A stretch of DNA of 64,000 nucleotides, from positions 38,092,688 to 38,156,687 of the forward strand of contig OX392535.1 of NCBI GenBank assembly GCA_947623455.1. The letters are read 5' to 3'. Below the pieces are notes generated by a model. The model made no database searches. It saw only the letters and a program-made list of their open reading frames with translations, and had not been told where the DNA came from. This DNA is from Mimachlamys varia. Lineage: Eukaryota; Mollusca; Bivalvia; Pectinida; Pectinidae. Positions 45,716 to 58,800 of this stretch are shown here, one piece after another (the first letter of the stretch is position 1; each line of letters opens with the position of its first letter). The position numbers were made by a program, and so were the translations under genes.

Positions 45716-46390
45716 GTCCGTATGATAAACCGTTATACATGCAGAAATTGTGTGTAGTATAAAATCAATCAATGTGTACGACTACGCTGACCCTGAAAAA
45801 TTCCTCCAGAAAATAATATTACGGCATGGTGCTTTTATAAACAGGTTCTTATTACTTTTTTCCCTGTAACATTTTCCGATTGGTAAAGCAATAAGTTAAT
45901 ATGTAATCGTGCTTAATCTGAATGTAATTTAGGCGAATATTAGATCTGTCAGCAAATAATGAGTTTTCTCAAGTTCTAAGATGTTATGTTATACAATAGC
46001 ATATACCCATAGCTAGACTCAGTTCCAAGGCCGCCTAGCTTAACCAAGACCCGCCTACTGACTATAGCATCGTTTTAAGAGGTTCTGCTGAGGGTACGTA
46101 CCCATGTTCAACTAATTAAGCCTTCCCTCCTGAAACTATACGACACACATTAAAAATGGTTATCTTAATTATATAGTTTGTAAGTATTAAAGGGGGATTT
46201 TAGATAGAACACAAATACACATATTTTGGCATTATAAGTAAGTACAATACAAATATATACATCATATATTGCATAAGGACACAATAACGTATTTAGAACT
46301 ATTGAACATTATAAATTACTGCACCCGCCCCTCCCCGCCCCTACGTCTACATACATGTATACTGATCACACATTTGACCAGCTTATGACA

Positions 46391-46410
46391 CCCCCCCCCC
46401 CCCCCCCCCC
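46391..46410. repeat. (C)20 homopolymer
   Basis: A run of 20 C flanked by C-rich DNA (ACACCCAAACC, ACACCCCCGCACACG). Homopolymer length is prone to sequencing error. Confidence 0.9.
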
Positions 46411-46680
46411 AAACACCCAAACCTCGCCCACACCCCCGCACACGCAGACGAGGCCTCAAAACCCAATACCCCTCTCAATTTTTTTATACTCCACATACAT
46501 GAATTATGGCCATCCTTAATCATTTACAAAATGGTTATCTATTGATTTCTATCCGATCCCCAACCAATCCTAAGGAGGATGGGGTCCCTACACAGGCTGA
46601 ACAACGTCCCGTATATCCCGATCCCCATTGGTATGACTTCAATCACCATAGACACCGGAACACAATTGTCCCAATCGCGA

Positions 46681-46943
46681 CATCTCGGGGAAATTTCCGG
46701 TAATCTTCGGAAATCTTCTCCCCCTAATGCATACGTCTGAAAAAACATGCAGTGTTCAGAATCACGAAATAAATCGAAAATCCTCTAATTTTATCGACGA
46801 GAGGCGATTATACAACAATGTCTTCTTCGGTGTGACCATATGGGCGGAACCATTTTGGAACAGGAAGTTTACACCATGTGACCCTCTATACATGGGTCCG
46901 AGGGAGTAGATTTCCGAACATTACCGGAAATTTCCCCGAGGAG
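46681..46943. mobile_element. DNA transposon remnant/MITE with ~40 bp near-perfect TIRs
   Basis: The left TIR is CTCGGGGAAATTTCCGGTAA then TCTTCGGAAATCTTCTCCC (46,684-46,722). The right TIR, reverse-complemented, is CTCGGGGAAATTTCCGGTAA then TGTTCGGAAATCTACTCCC (46,902-46,940). Only a few mismatches in 39 bp. Imperfect symmetry extends outward (AATCGCGACAT on the left against GATCGCAACTC on the right). The interior ORF (46,727-46,909) has no recognised domain. Confidence 0.8.
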
Positions 46944-47039
46944 TTGCGATCGCATTCGTCCCCGCTCCTTAAAAATCTAGGGTCCCTGTCCGGCTACCCC
47001 TCATCCCTTCCTGTCGGCCTCTTTCAAAGGTAACACGAC

Positions 47040-47480
47040 CGCTTTAATATCGTAAGAAACCTCAACACAAGACGGACAGCCAGCTATTTTATCGGCGTAA
47101 TTAACTTTTATTAGAAATAACGGATTAAGTCGGGTTACAGTCCGGGCGTGCATCTCAATTTACACGTGCATTCACGGTCCGGGATCATAGAGCGAACTCT
47201 TCATGCTAATTTCACGCTAGTTTTGTTTTCAAATATCCTCCAAATCAATTTCTTTTATTACAAATCAACTTCTCTTTAGCTGAAGTTGACAATACCTTTT
47301 TTTTTTCTTTTTTCTTCAGACCTTCCCGCCTTCCCAGCACCCGCTTTCCTTGAAGTTCTCGCACGTTTTAATGAGTCAGACGATTATTGCTTTGTTGTTT
47401 CATTGTTAAAGCGCATATACGGTCGTTAATTAAATCGAAAAGGTCTAGTTAATGAATTTTCAATTTGGGTTTCGTTAAAA
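47040..47480. other. Unique block, candidate regulatory DNA
   Basis: Contains GGCGTAATTAACTTTTATTA near 47,093, TTAATGAGTCAGACGATTAT near 47,368, TTGCTTTGTTGTTTCATTGT near 47,387 (two SOX-like words in tandem) and CGTTAATTAAATCG near 47,424. No repeats apart from short T runs. No exon recognised. Confidence 0.25.
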
Positions 47481-47734
47481 AAAAAACCAGGTGAATAAAC
47501 AAATGAAGGTTGTCTAATGAAATACTCAAATAAATGAAATATTTAATACAAATATCTAATGAATGATGGTAATTGTAACACTTCCTTTACTGGTTAATAC
47601 ATTGTCACTAATACAATTTATCCATATGTTGCGCAGCCCTTTCGAGTAATTTTAAAACTATACAGTATATATATAGATTTGATTTATTATTATTATATAA
47701 ATAACTCGCTACTAATCATTCCTAATCAAATAAT

Positions 47735-48000
47735 TTGGATGGTAGAGTGATGCAGTGGATAGCGGACTTGCCTTTCACCGACCGGACTTGAAAAGGTACA
47801 TAAGGTCATACAAATGTACACCTGCCAGATCTAGACCACGTGGGTTTTCTCCGACCGGGTACTCCGATGTCCTCTCACAATAAGGCACCTCGCGCGATAA
47901 CATCCGGGCCAACAAGAGTGATTTATATAAGTTTGATAACTTGTTAAATAATTGTTGTGAAATACATAAAGTTAGTAAATAACAACCCAGTTGGTATATG
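47735..48000 (+). mobile_element. tRNA-type SINE, ~260 bp
   Basis: Starts with a tRNA-like head (GGTAGAGTGATGCAGTGGAT, AGCGGACTTGCC; resembles box A). It continues CACGTGGGTTTTCTCCGACC, GGGTACTCCGATGTCCTCTC, ACATCCGGGCCAACAAGAGT and ends near GTTGTGAAATACATAAAG. The middle resembles the same metazoan SINE family type as 40,730-40,877, though the tails differ. The ORF on - (47,775-48,101) is the reverse strand of this SINE. No clear target duplication. Confidence 0.6.
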
Positions 48001-48979
48001 TAGTAAGACCGAAATAATTTTGCTTCATCCATTGCAGCATTCTGCTTCTTTAATTTTCTTTCTAGATTTGTAATAAACGATATGAATAACGCTGCAATCA
48101 TCTGTTGTTATTCATGCCGGAGTTTGCACGGAACCACATAGTATACAAGGGGCGTAACTCTAATTGATAATTGACAAATAGTGTACCGGATTTACACTAT
48201 TACATGTAAGGCGTAATTCGATTTACCCATACAGACCCGAGGAAGCAGGATCCCTGAGAAACTGTTCACACGATGCCAGTATCGTATGACCGTGCTGGGT
48301 ACGCACGTACCTTCGGCGTGGTATTTCATGGAGGTAACACTATAATGTCAACATCAGATTCACGCTATCATAAGAACGCAAGAACACCAACATACCTTGT
48401 CTCCAACAAACCTTCACACATCCACGTATACTTTGTAATCTTGGCTGTTACATCCAACAGTTCATTTTGATTAACTTAAACGTTTCCTTTTGTTTCTAAA
48501 TAATGGATAGCTGCTCGTACAGTGGCCGTATTATGACATCAGAATATTCCGAGTAGCTTTTACTTTCGTTAACTACACAGAAAAATGTAAATACTGTGTA
48601 GTGAGACTAAGAGGATGGGGCGACCCTGGCTGGCATAGTTTATGGTCGATTTGGCCGGGAATGTCCGTACGCTTCCGTTCTTTCCTTCCCGTAGGGAAGA
48701 GACCGCGATCCCGGTATGCAAGTAGTATTGTCTTGGTCCCAGGCCTATTACTCCGGGTTCAGGCTCGGAGAGTGTCATAGAGTTTATCATTTTGTGGAAT
48801 TGTTATTTTGGTTCACTAATCCTGGCACCAATGCTGATAAAGTTTTCATCCTTTAAGCTTTCGGTTTGCTGGCCACTCTTTTCCCCTGGCTTTTGGCTAA
48901 ACGGGTGCCGGTGGGCAATCACCTCTTGTCTGCCCAGACGAGCATGCGTATGGTTGTGGGTCGCGGTAGCATCCCTGCA

Positions 48980-49326
48980 GTTTTAGAAGGCACGGCGGTC
49001 TAATTGTAGAACGGCGGGCTTGTGCTCTTAAGGTTTGTGAGTTCGAGTTCCTGTCCCGGCATCTGTGTTGTATCCTTGAGCAAGATACTTTGTTCCGCTT
49101 GTTCTAGTATACTCAGCTGTAATTAGTGCGTGGTTTGGCAGTACTTGAAGCTGTGAACGCCGAAATGGAAGCACCTGTTGTATGCTCCCCGGGGAGTTGA
49201 GAACGATATTGAATGATTGCTAAGGCCCTGTATACACGGATAATAATTTTCAAACCGCTTTGAGACAACCTATATGTTGTAATAAAGCGGTTTGTCATAA
49301 CCTCGAATTATTATTATAATTATTGA
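48980..49326 (+). mobile_element. tRNA-derived SINE with (ATT)n tail
   Basis: The head contains GGCGGTCTAATTGTAGAACG and AGTTCGAGTTCCTGTCC (near 49,039), close to a Pol III box B. The body has TTGAGCAAGATACTTTGTTC, GTATGCTCCCCGGGGAGTTG, CAAACCGCTTTGAGACAACC and GTTGTAATAAAGCGGTTTG. The end is an ATTATTATTATAATTATT tail. This is the standard layout of an invertebrate tRNA SINE. It sits directly upstream of the DIRS-like remains. Confidence 0.7.
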
Positions 49327-51370
49327 TTCTGCCCGTACATGTCCGTGTTTTCACCTAGAGGTCGTGGCGGTTCACCCACGTCATTTGGGAAAGGTGGCCA
49401 TCCCACATCTCAGGTGGCCGATCTGACGATTTCCCAACCCAAACCTGCGATACATTTTAATTACCATTTGGGATATGTATACACCATGGATTGTTTTTGT
49501 GCCTCTGTGCCATTTTGGTGTGAAAAGTCTATTGATGTTGCCCCAATAACTGGCCACTTATCGCCGGTCAGGGAAGTAGGAAGCTTCGAACTATATAAGG
49601 GTGCAGAAATGGTAGGGGACGATGACATTGTTCATCTCTCATCTGATTGCTTAGACATACAGTGTAGACATTGGTTTGTCTGAATCGTCTGATGACGGTT
49701 GTCAGGACGATGTGCCCTTTGAGGAGAATATTTATTATTAAGGTGACCATGAGGCTGCTAAGGTCGAGGCCAAACAGGTTAAGTCTGGCATACGTTGATT
49801 AAGGGCTGACGTCGGTTGACCAGGAGGCTATTCGGACCGAACGAACACCACCAGACGGAGAGACTGCTTCGACTTCCATGCAGATTATGACCACCCGACG
49901 GATTGCCTTTATGTAGTATTAATCTTACCTAAGGGTCGAATCACCAACGCAGAACAGATCGACATCGAGGTCAGAATGACCTATGAGAAATCACGGATGA
50001 CGTTTGGGTCTTGTCTGTGGCCACGGGAGGATGTAAGTTTTTCCGCTGTAGTGGAATTCGCCTTAAGCGGCAGAGCAAATCTTCTTTTCCTCCACCGGGC
50101 ATCCAGAAAAGGCTCTGACGTTGCAAGAGGAAGTAAAGACTATGTTTACCAAGGGCGCGTTCGAGAGGGTTCCTTTGTCAGGATAGTACCAGGGCTTCTA
50201 CTCTAGAGTGATTCTTGTTCGGAAGATAATCAGGGCGTTCTGTCCTATTATAGATCTAAGTACCTTCAACAGACAAGTAGATTTTACTCCCTTCAGGATG
50301 GAGACTCCTAATTCTATATCCCAATCACGAAGTGGGCACGGAAGTACCTCCGTATCATGTGCAGTGGAAAGGTTTTCCATTTCCGGGCCATGTTATTCGG
50401 GCTCGCGACAGCACCTTTGGTTTTCACCAAGCTCCTGTAGCAGGTATTCGTTGGCTCCTGCATTCTTGAAGGGAAGGTGTCCTTCATCTACATTATGTAT
50501 TTCGACTGTTCTATCATGATCAACCTATTGAGGAAATATCCTGTGCAGGACACCTGATTGGTCCTGACACACACTCTTAACTCAAAGTCTGTTTTATTCA
50601 TTCCAAACACAAGGTTTCCCCATGTAAGAATACCGTTCAGAGAATATCACTTCCACAGCTTAAGAAGTTCGAGAAGATAATGTATCTTTCCCTGGCCTTC
50701 ATCGTCAGGGGTACGATTTTTTTTGGCTTTCTTAGTTATATAAAGCCCTGGTAGATAAATGGCATCCCAATTATTACTTAATGCCAACTTGATCCCTTTT
50801 CAAAAGGCCTGGGAAGTCTGGATTCCTCTGAAATAGTCGATGAATGAGTTCTGTCGTTGGTGACCAATCAGAGCAACTTTTTTCCGGGGATTTCCTTTGT
50901 CCTAGGCGATTTTCACATATACCGAGATGCGTCCACGACAGGGCGGAGAGCTTACCTTGATAGACGGGCATTGCCTGTCGGGAGAGTGATCTGGAGAACA
51001 ACTGTCGGAGCACATCAACGTGCTCGAGATGAGAGCAATTCTATCGGCTCTACAACTCTATAGGTTTTGCGTATCTGGAGAGGCGAGGAAACCAGTTCTT
51101 ACATCCTATGGGCCCTTGCTCTCCGTGATCTTCTTTGCCAGGAGATGCAGATTAAGACTTATGTCAATCATCTTCAATCAAGTTTGAATGTTCTGGCAGA
51201 TACTCTTCCCAAGCATCGCAAGATGTTCTGACAGTATGGCAGCGGATCCGTACGTTTTTCGAAAGGTATTTGTCAGGTGTGGAACAGATCTCGTATGTAT
51301 TTTTTAACGACCGCCCTGAACAATCATACGTTCGTCTCTCCGGTTGCTTGCTCCTTCTGATCGAACCCCT
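49327..51370 (+). pseudogene. Decayed DIRS-like retrotransposon (gag-like, RT, RNase H)
   Basis: Fragments of one polyprotein lie in order in shifting + frames. An acidic gag-like tail ends DDVPFEENIYY near 49,706-49,738. The RT start is QEEVKTMFTKGAFERV from 50,124, then a stop (TAG at 50,184), then GFYSRVILVRK, PIIDLSTFN and PFRMETP to about 50,310. After a deletion the frame jumps to YIPI and HFRAMLFGLATAPLVFTKLL (about 50,370-50,430), then a stop. The catalytic box, normally YLDD, reads YFDC at 50,498-50,509. RNase H remains are YRDAST near 50,920, HINVLEMRAILSALQLY at 51,011-51,060 and SSLNVLADTLPKH near 51,180. LTTALNNHTFVSPVA near 51,302-51,346 matches the post-RNase H linker. This order and wording is typical of DIRS-like elements as I know them. 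No tyrosine recombinase is visible downstream. With several stops, shifts and a lost catalytic Asp it cannot be functional. Confidence 0.7.
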
Positions 51371-52280
51371 ATGGTCGATGTAGACATGAATTGGTAACGC
51401 GTCTTACGGCAGCCTCGGTCCAGGGCGATGTATTATTGTCCGAAGATTCTCCACTTTATGGAGGATATTTCGGGCGGTTTCGCTAAGGCGGGCTTTTTAA
51501 ATGACGTGTCAACTTTCATCATTCGATGATTTAGGGCATCCTTCTTTTTCTTCTCATTCCTCAATTTTATTTCCATATACCTGTTGTCCCAGCACCGTAT
51601 GTAAATTAACTTGACTCTACTTTGTGCTACAAGAATGAATTTCTTGACATTATCATGTAATGATTTCATTTACATATGTACAAGACATCTGCTTAGATAG
51701 TATACATGTGTACCTACTAAAAGTGTGTCATTCCGTGACAAAAATGCCTTAATTGACAAAATTAAGTGAGACCCACCATACATCTAAGAAAATTTTAAGC
51801 GCAACGAAACGAAACCGTTAACATTTCTATAAGAGAAAGTGAGGGAAAAAGCAATAGTATATACTGTGTACATTTGGTAAATGTAAATGCTGCATTTCTC
51901 CTCATATGACCATTGGCATACTCAACAAACATACAATGTATTAATATTTTCAAATATCCATATCTGCAAATTTCAACGAATTTTTATAAAAAACAGTTCC
52001 GTATTGAAATTACATGGAAATAGATATCTTATCAATCAACAAATGGGAATTGAAATTATGGTATATATATATACAACATATAGTTTGTTTCGCTTCCGTG
52101 CATATGTCCATATTGGAGTTTTTATGTTTCGGAAACATTCAATTCCCAATAACTCATCTCGGAACCCGGTCCCTAGCTGTGTATTAATGGGTTTATAGCA
52201 ATGTATATCAAATTTGTACATCTCGACAAAATCACTTACTCACTGTCCAAAATGCATATGAAGCGCCATAATTGTATTAT
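51371..52280. other. Gene-free stretch
   Basis: AT-rich unique DNA downstream of the retroelement. No tyrosine recombinase or other retroelement module could be read in any frame. Short ORFs (51,887-52,198; 52,036-52,221 on -) are unrecognised. Confidence 0.45.
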
Positions 52281-52560
52281 GGACACGGAATACAAAGTGA
52301 GACGTAAATTTCGGCCTCTAATAAGGCTGGTATTAGCTTTGATTTGCACGATCGATACCGGGCTTGTAATCGATAATTGCCGCGATTGCAACTCTCCAGC
52401 TTCCGAGGTTTGCCGCGCTCGCCGCTGTGTTGCGCGCGCTGGTGTTCTCGTGGACGCTACTTCAGGGATATTAGCTACAAATCCACTCCAAGGCGGGATG
52501 ATTAGGGCCAGAAAGCTTTTAATTGGTCCAAAATAAGACGTCTAATTGTCTCCATGTGAT
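52281..52560. other. CpG-richer unique block before the 47 bp array
   Basis: GATCGATACCGGGCTTGTAA, TCGATAATTGCCGCGATTGC and GCGCGCGCTGGTGTTCTCGT stand out from the AT-rich surroundings. The + ORF 52,201-52,536 (111 codons) crosses it and is Cys/Arg-rich in its second half, but I recognise no domain, signal peptide or splice-linked exon. It could be an exon, a regulatory block or chance. Confidence 0.25.
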
Positions 52561-52812
52561 ATGGTTACTTTGTCCTGGGCCCTACACGGTGAAAGGGAAA
52601 CAAGTAACGCTACAATGAAGCAGTCATTTCGATTTATAATGAAACACACAAAAAAATGTATTAGTTAATGTTACACATGGGCTTGTCGTGTAACACAGGG
52701 ACTTGTACTTTTGCATTTTATGCTGTGTGCCTGCATTTCACAATTCTGATCACTTTGTAAATGTTCATAAAAAAAACATTTTTGCAACTTGTAACATATC
52801 TATAAAATGTAA

Positions 52813-55800
52813 ATTTAACACAAAACCCCTGTGTTTCATCTATTTCTACCAATCCCTCTATTTGACTACAAACCCCTGTGTTTCAAGTATTTCTACCAAT
52901 CCCTCTCTTTGACTACAAACCCCTGTGTTTCATGTATTTCTACCAATCCTTCTATTTGACTACAAACCCCTGTGTTTTCTATATTTCTACAAATCACTCT
53001 ATTTGACTACAAACCCCTGTGTTTCATGTATTTCTACCAATCCCTCTATTTGACTACAAACCCCTGTGTTTTCTATATTCCTACCAATCCCTCTATTTGA
53101 CTACAAACCCCTGTGTTTCATGTATTTCTACCAATCCTTCTATTTGAATACAAACCCCTGTGTTTTTCTGTATTTCTACCAATCCTTCTATTTGACTACA
53201 AACCCCTGTGTTTCATGTATTTCTACCAATCCCTCTATTTGAATACAAACCCCTGTGTTTTTCTGTATTTCTACCAATCCTTCTATTTGAATACAAACCC
53301 CTGTGTTTCATGTATTTCTACCAATCCCTCTATTTGACTACAAATCCCTGTGTTTTCTGTATTTCTACCAATCCCTCTATTTGAAAACAAACCACTGTGT
53401 TTTCAATATTTCTACAAATCACTCTATTTGACCACAAACCCGTGTGTTTTCTGTATTACTACCAATCCCTCTATTTGAAAACAAACCCCTGTGTATTCTC
53501 TATTTCTACCAACCTCTCTATTTGAAAACAAACCCCTGTGTATTCTCTATTTCTACCAACCTCTCTATTTGATTACAAACCCCTGTGTTTTCTGTATTTC
53601 TACAGATCTCTCTATTTGACTACAAACCCCTGTGTTTTCTGTATTTCTAGCAATCTCTCTATTTGACTACAAATCCTTGTGTTTTCTGTATTTCTACAAA
53701 TCTTTCTATTTGACTACAAACCCCTGTGTTTTCTGTATTTCTACCAATCCCTCCATTTGACTACAAATCCTTGTGTTTTCTGTACTTTTATCAATCAATG
53801 TATTTAACTACAAACCCCTGTGTTTTCTATATTTCTACCAATCCCTCTATTTGACCACAAACCCCTGTGTTTTCTCTATTGATAGCAATCTCTCTATTTG
53901 ACTACAAACCCCTGTGTTTTCTGTATTTCTACCAATCCCTCCATTTGACTACAAATCCCTGTGTTTTCTGTACTTTTATCAATCAATGTATTTAACTACA
54001 AACCCCTGTGTTTTCTATATTTTTACAAATCCCTCTATTTGACTACAAACCCCTGTGTTTCTGTATTTCTATCAATCTCTCTATTTGACTACAAACCCCT
54101 GTGTTTTCTGTATTTCTACCAATCCCTCCATTTGACTACAAATCCCTGTGTTTTCTGTACTTTTATCAATCAATGTATTTAACTACAAACCCCTGTGTTT
54201 TCTATATTTTTACAAATCCCTCTATTTGACTACAAACCCCTGTGTTTCTGTATTTCTATCAATCCCTCTATTTGACTACAAACCCCTGTGTATTCTCTAT
54301 TTCTAGCAATCTCTCTATTTGACTGCAAACCCTTGTGTTTTCCGTATTTCTTCCAGTCTCTTTATCTGACTCAAACCCCTGTGTTTTCTGTATTTCTACC
54401 AATCTCTCTATTTGAAAACAAACACGTGTTTTCTATATTTTTACAAATCCCTCTATTTGACTACAAACTCTCGTGTTTTCTGTATTTCTACCAATCCCTC
54501 CATTTGACTACAAACCCCTGTGTTTCTGTATTTCTATCAATCCCTCTATTTGACTACAAACGCCTGTGTTTTCCGTATTTCTTCCAATCTCTCTATCTGA
54601 CTCAAACCCCTGTGTTTTCTGTATTTCTACCAATCTCTCTATTTGAAAACAAACTCGTGTTTTCTATATTTTTACAAATCCCTCCATTTGACTACAAACT
54701 CTCGTGTTTTCTGTATTTCTAAAAATCACTCTATTTGACTACAAACCCCTGTGTTTCATGTATTTCTACCAATCCCTCTATTTGACTACAAACCCCTGTG
54801 TTTTCTATATTCCTACCAATCCCTCTATTTGACTACAAACCCCTGTGTTTCATGTATTTCTACCAATCCCTCTATTTGACTACAAACCCCTGTGTTTCAT
54901 GTATTTCTACCAATCCCTCTATTTGACTACAAACCCCTGTGTTTTCTATATTCCTACCAATCCCTCTATTTGACTACAAACCCCTGTGTTTCATGTATTT
55001 CTACCAATCCCTCTATTTGACTACAAACCCCTGTGTTTTCTGTATTTCTACCAATCCCTCTATTTGACTACAAACCCCTGTGTTTCATGTATTTCTACCA
55101 ATCCCTCTATTTGAATACAAACCCCTGTGTTTTTCTGTATTTCTACCAATCCTTCTATTTGAATACAAACCCCTGTGTTTCATGTATTTCTACCAATCCC
55201 TCTATTTGAATACAAACCCCTGTGTTTTTCTGTCTTTCTACCAATCCTTCTATTTGACTACAAACCCCTGTGTTTTCTATATTTCTACCAATCCTTCTAT
55301 TTGACTACAAACCCCTGTGTTTCATGTATTTCTACCAATCCCTCTATTTGAATACAAACCCCTGTGTTTTTCTGTCTTTCTACCAATCCTTCTATTTGAA
55401 TACAAACCCCTGTGTTTCATGTATTTCTACCAATCCCTCTATTTGAAAACAAATCCCTGTGTTTTCTGTATTTCTACCAATCCCTCTATTTGAAAACAAA
55501 CCACTGTGTTTTCAATATTTCTACAAATCACTCTATTTGACCACAAACCCGTGTGTTTTCTGTATTACTACCAATCCCTCTATTTGAAAACAAACCCCTG
55601 TGTATTCTCTATTTCTACCAACCTCTCTATTTGAAAACAAACCCCTGTGTATTCTCTATTTCTACCAACCTCTCTATTTGATTACAAACCCCTGTGTTTT
55701 CTGTATTTCTACAGATCTCTCTATTTGACTACAAACCCCTGTGTTTTCTGTATTTCTAGCAATCTCTCTATTTGACTACAAACCCCTGTGTTTTCTGTAT

Positions 55801-58800
55801 TTCTACAAATCTTTCTATTTGACTACAAACCCCTGTGTTTTCTGTATTTCTACCAATCCCTCCATTTGACTACAAATCCTTGTGTTTTCTGTACTTTTAT
55901 CAATCAATGTATTTAACTACAAACCCCTGTGTTTTCTATATTTCTACCAATCCCTCTATTTGACTACAAACCCCTGTGTTTTCTATATTTCTACCAATCC
56001 CTCTATTTGACTACAAACCCCTGTGTTTTCTATATTTCTACCAATCCCTCTATTTGACCACAAACCCTTGTGTTTTCTATATTTTTACCAATCCCTCTAT
56101 TTGACCACAAACCCCTGTGTTTTCTCTATTGATAGCAATCTCTCTATTTGACTACAAACCCCTGTGTTTTCTGTATTTCTACCAATCCCTCCATTTGACT
56201 ACAAATCCCTGTGTTTTCTGTACTTTTATCAATCAATGTATTTAACTACAAACCCCTGTGTTTTCTATATTTTTACAAATCCCTCTATTTGACCACAAAC
56301 CCTTGTGTTTTCTATATTTCTACCAATCCCTCTATTTGACCACAAACCCCTGTGTTTTCTCTATTGATAGCAATCTCTCTATTTGACTACAAACCCCTGT
56401 GTTTTCTGTATTTCTACCAATCCCTCCATTTGACTACAAATCCCTGTGTTTTCTGTACTTTTATCAATCAATGTATTTAACTACAAACCCCTGTGTTTTC
56501 TATATTTTTACAAATCCCTCTATTTGACTACAAACCCCTGTGTTTCTGTATTTCTATCAATCTCTCTATTTGACTACAAACCCCTGTGTTTTCTGTATTT
56601 CTACCAATCCCTCCATTTGACTACAAATCCCTGTGTTTTCTGTACTTTTATCAATCAATGTATTTAACTACAAACCCCTGTGTTTTCTATATTTTTACAA
56701 ATCCCTCTATTTGACTACAAACCCCTGTGTTTCTGTATATCTATCAATCCCTCTATTTGACTACAAACCCCTGTGTATTCTCTATTTCTAGCAATCTCTC
56801 TATTTGACTGCAAACCCTTGTGTTTTCCGTATTTCTTCCAATCTCTCTATCTGACTCAAACCCCTGTGTTTTCTGTATTTCTACCAATCTCTCTATTTGA
56901 AAACAAACTCGTGTTTTCTATATTTTTACAAATCCCTCTATTTGACTACAAACTCTCGTGTTTTCTGTATTTCTACCAATCCCTCCATTTGACTACAAAC
57001 CCCTGTGTTTTCTGTACTTTTATCAACCAATGCATTTAACTACAAACTCCTGTGTTTTCTATATTTCTACCAATCCCTCTATTTGAAAACAAACTCGTGT
57101 TTTCTATATTTTTACAAATCCCTCTATTTGACTACAAACCCCTGTGTTTCTATATTTCTACCAATCCCTCTATTTGACTACAAACCCCTGTGTTTCTGTA
57201 TTTCTATCAATCCCTCTATTTGACTACAAACCCCTGTGTTTTCCGTATTTCTTCCAATCTCTCTATCTGACTCAAACCCCTGTGTTTTCTGTATTTCTAC
57301 CAATCTCTCTATTTGAAAACAAACTCGTGTTTTCTATATTTTTACAAATCCCTCCATTTGACTACAAACCCCTGTGTTTCATGTATTTCTACCAATCCCT
57401 CTATTTGAATACAAACCCCTGTGTTTTTCTGTATTTCTACCAATCCCTCTATTTGAATACAAACCCCTGTGTTTCATGTATTTCTACCAATCCCTCTATT
57501 TGAAAACAAATCCCTGTGTTTTCTGTATTTCTACCAATCCCTCTATTTGAAAACAAACCACTGTGTTTTCAATATTTCTACAAATCACTCTATTTGACCA
57601 CAAACCCGTGTGTTTTCTGTATTACTACCAATCCCTCTATTTGAAAACAAACCCCTGTGTATTCTCTATTTCTACAAACCTCTCTATTTGAAAACAAACC
57701 CCTGTGTATTCTCTATTTCTACCAACCTCTCTATTTGATTACAAACCCCTGTGTTTTCTGTATTTCTACAGATCTCTCTATTTGACTACAAACCCCTGTG
57801 TTTTCTGTATTTCTAGCAATCTCTCTATTTGACTACAAACCCCTGTGTTTTCTGTATTTCTACAAATCTTTCTATTTGACTACAAACCCCTGTGTTTTCT
57901 GTATTTCTACCAATCCCTCCATTTGACTACAAATCCTTGTGTTTTCTGTACTTTTATCAATCAATGTATTTAACTACAAACCCCTGTGTTTTCTATATTT
58001 CTACCAATCCCTCTATTTGACCACAAACCCCTGTGTTTTCTCTATTGATAGCAATCTCTCTATTTGACTACAAACCCCTGTGTTTTCTGTATTTCTACCA
58101 ATCCCTCCATTTGACTACAAATCCCTGTGTTTTCTGTACTTTTATCAATCAATGTATTTAACTACAAACCCCTGTGTTTTCTATATTTTTACAAATCCCT
58201 CTATTTGACTACAAACCCCTGTGTTTCTGTATTTCTATCAATCTCTCTATTTGACTACAAACCCCTGTGTTTTCTGTATTTCTACCAATCCCTCCATTTG
58301 ACTACAAATCCCTGTGTTTTCTGTACTTTTATCAATCAATGTATTTAACTACAAACCCCTGTGTTTTCTATATTTTTACAAATCCCTCTATTTGATTACA
58401 AACCCCTGTGTTTCTGTATTTCTATCAATCCCTCTATTTGACTACAAACCCCTGTGTATTCTCTATTTCTAGCAATCTCTCTATTTGACTGCAAACCCTT
58501 GTGTTTTCCGTATTTCTTCCAATCTCTCTATCTGACTCAAACCCCTGTGTTTTCTGTATTTCTACCAATCTCTCTATTTAAAAACAAACTCGTGTTTTCT
58601 ATATTTTTACAAATCCCTCTATTTGACTACAAACTCTCGTGTTTTCTGTATTTCTACCAATCCCTCCATTTGACTACAAACCCCTGTGTTTTCTGTACTT
58701 TTATCAACCAATGTATTTAACTACAAACCCCTGTGTTTTCTATATTTCTACCAATCCCTCTATTTGAAAACAAACTCGTGTTTTCTATATTTTTACAAAT

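Noticed and set aside
47735..47810. Functional tRNA gene
   Set aside because: The head of the SINE has tRNA-like words but I could not fold a complete cloverleaf, and it is fused to a SINE body.
47775..48101. 108-codon ORF on -
   Set aside because: It is antisense to a tRNA-type SINE.
49339..49683. 114-codon ORF with a GRGGSPTSFGKGG start as an independent gene
   Set aside because: It lies between a SINE and recognisable DIRS-like fragments in the same direction, so it is more likely part of the decayed gag region.
52201..52536. 111-codon ORF upstream of the 47 bp array
   Set aside because: No domain, signal peptide or homology recognised; the Cys/Arg-rich end matches a local CpG-rich patch. 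Noted as an uncertain block only.
54288..54722. 144-codon membrane-like ORF in the 47 bp array
   Set aside because: Its repeated FLPISLFDYKPLCF-like period follows the 47 bp monomer and recurs in truncated form in other copies.
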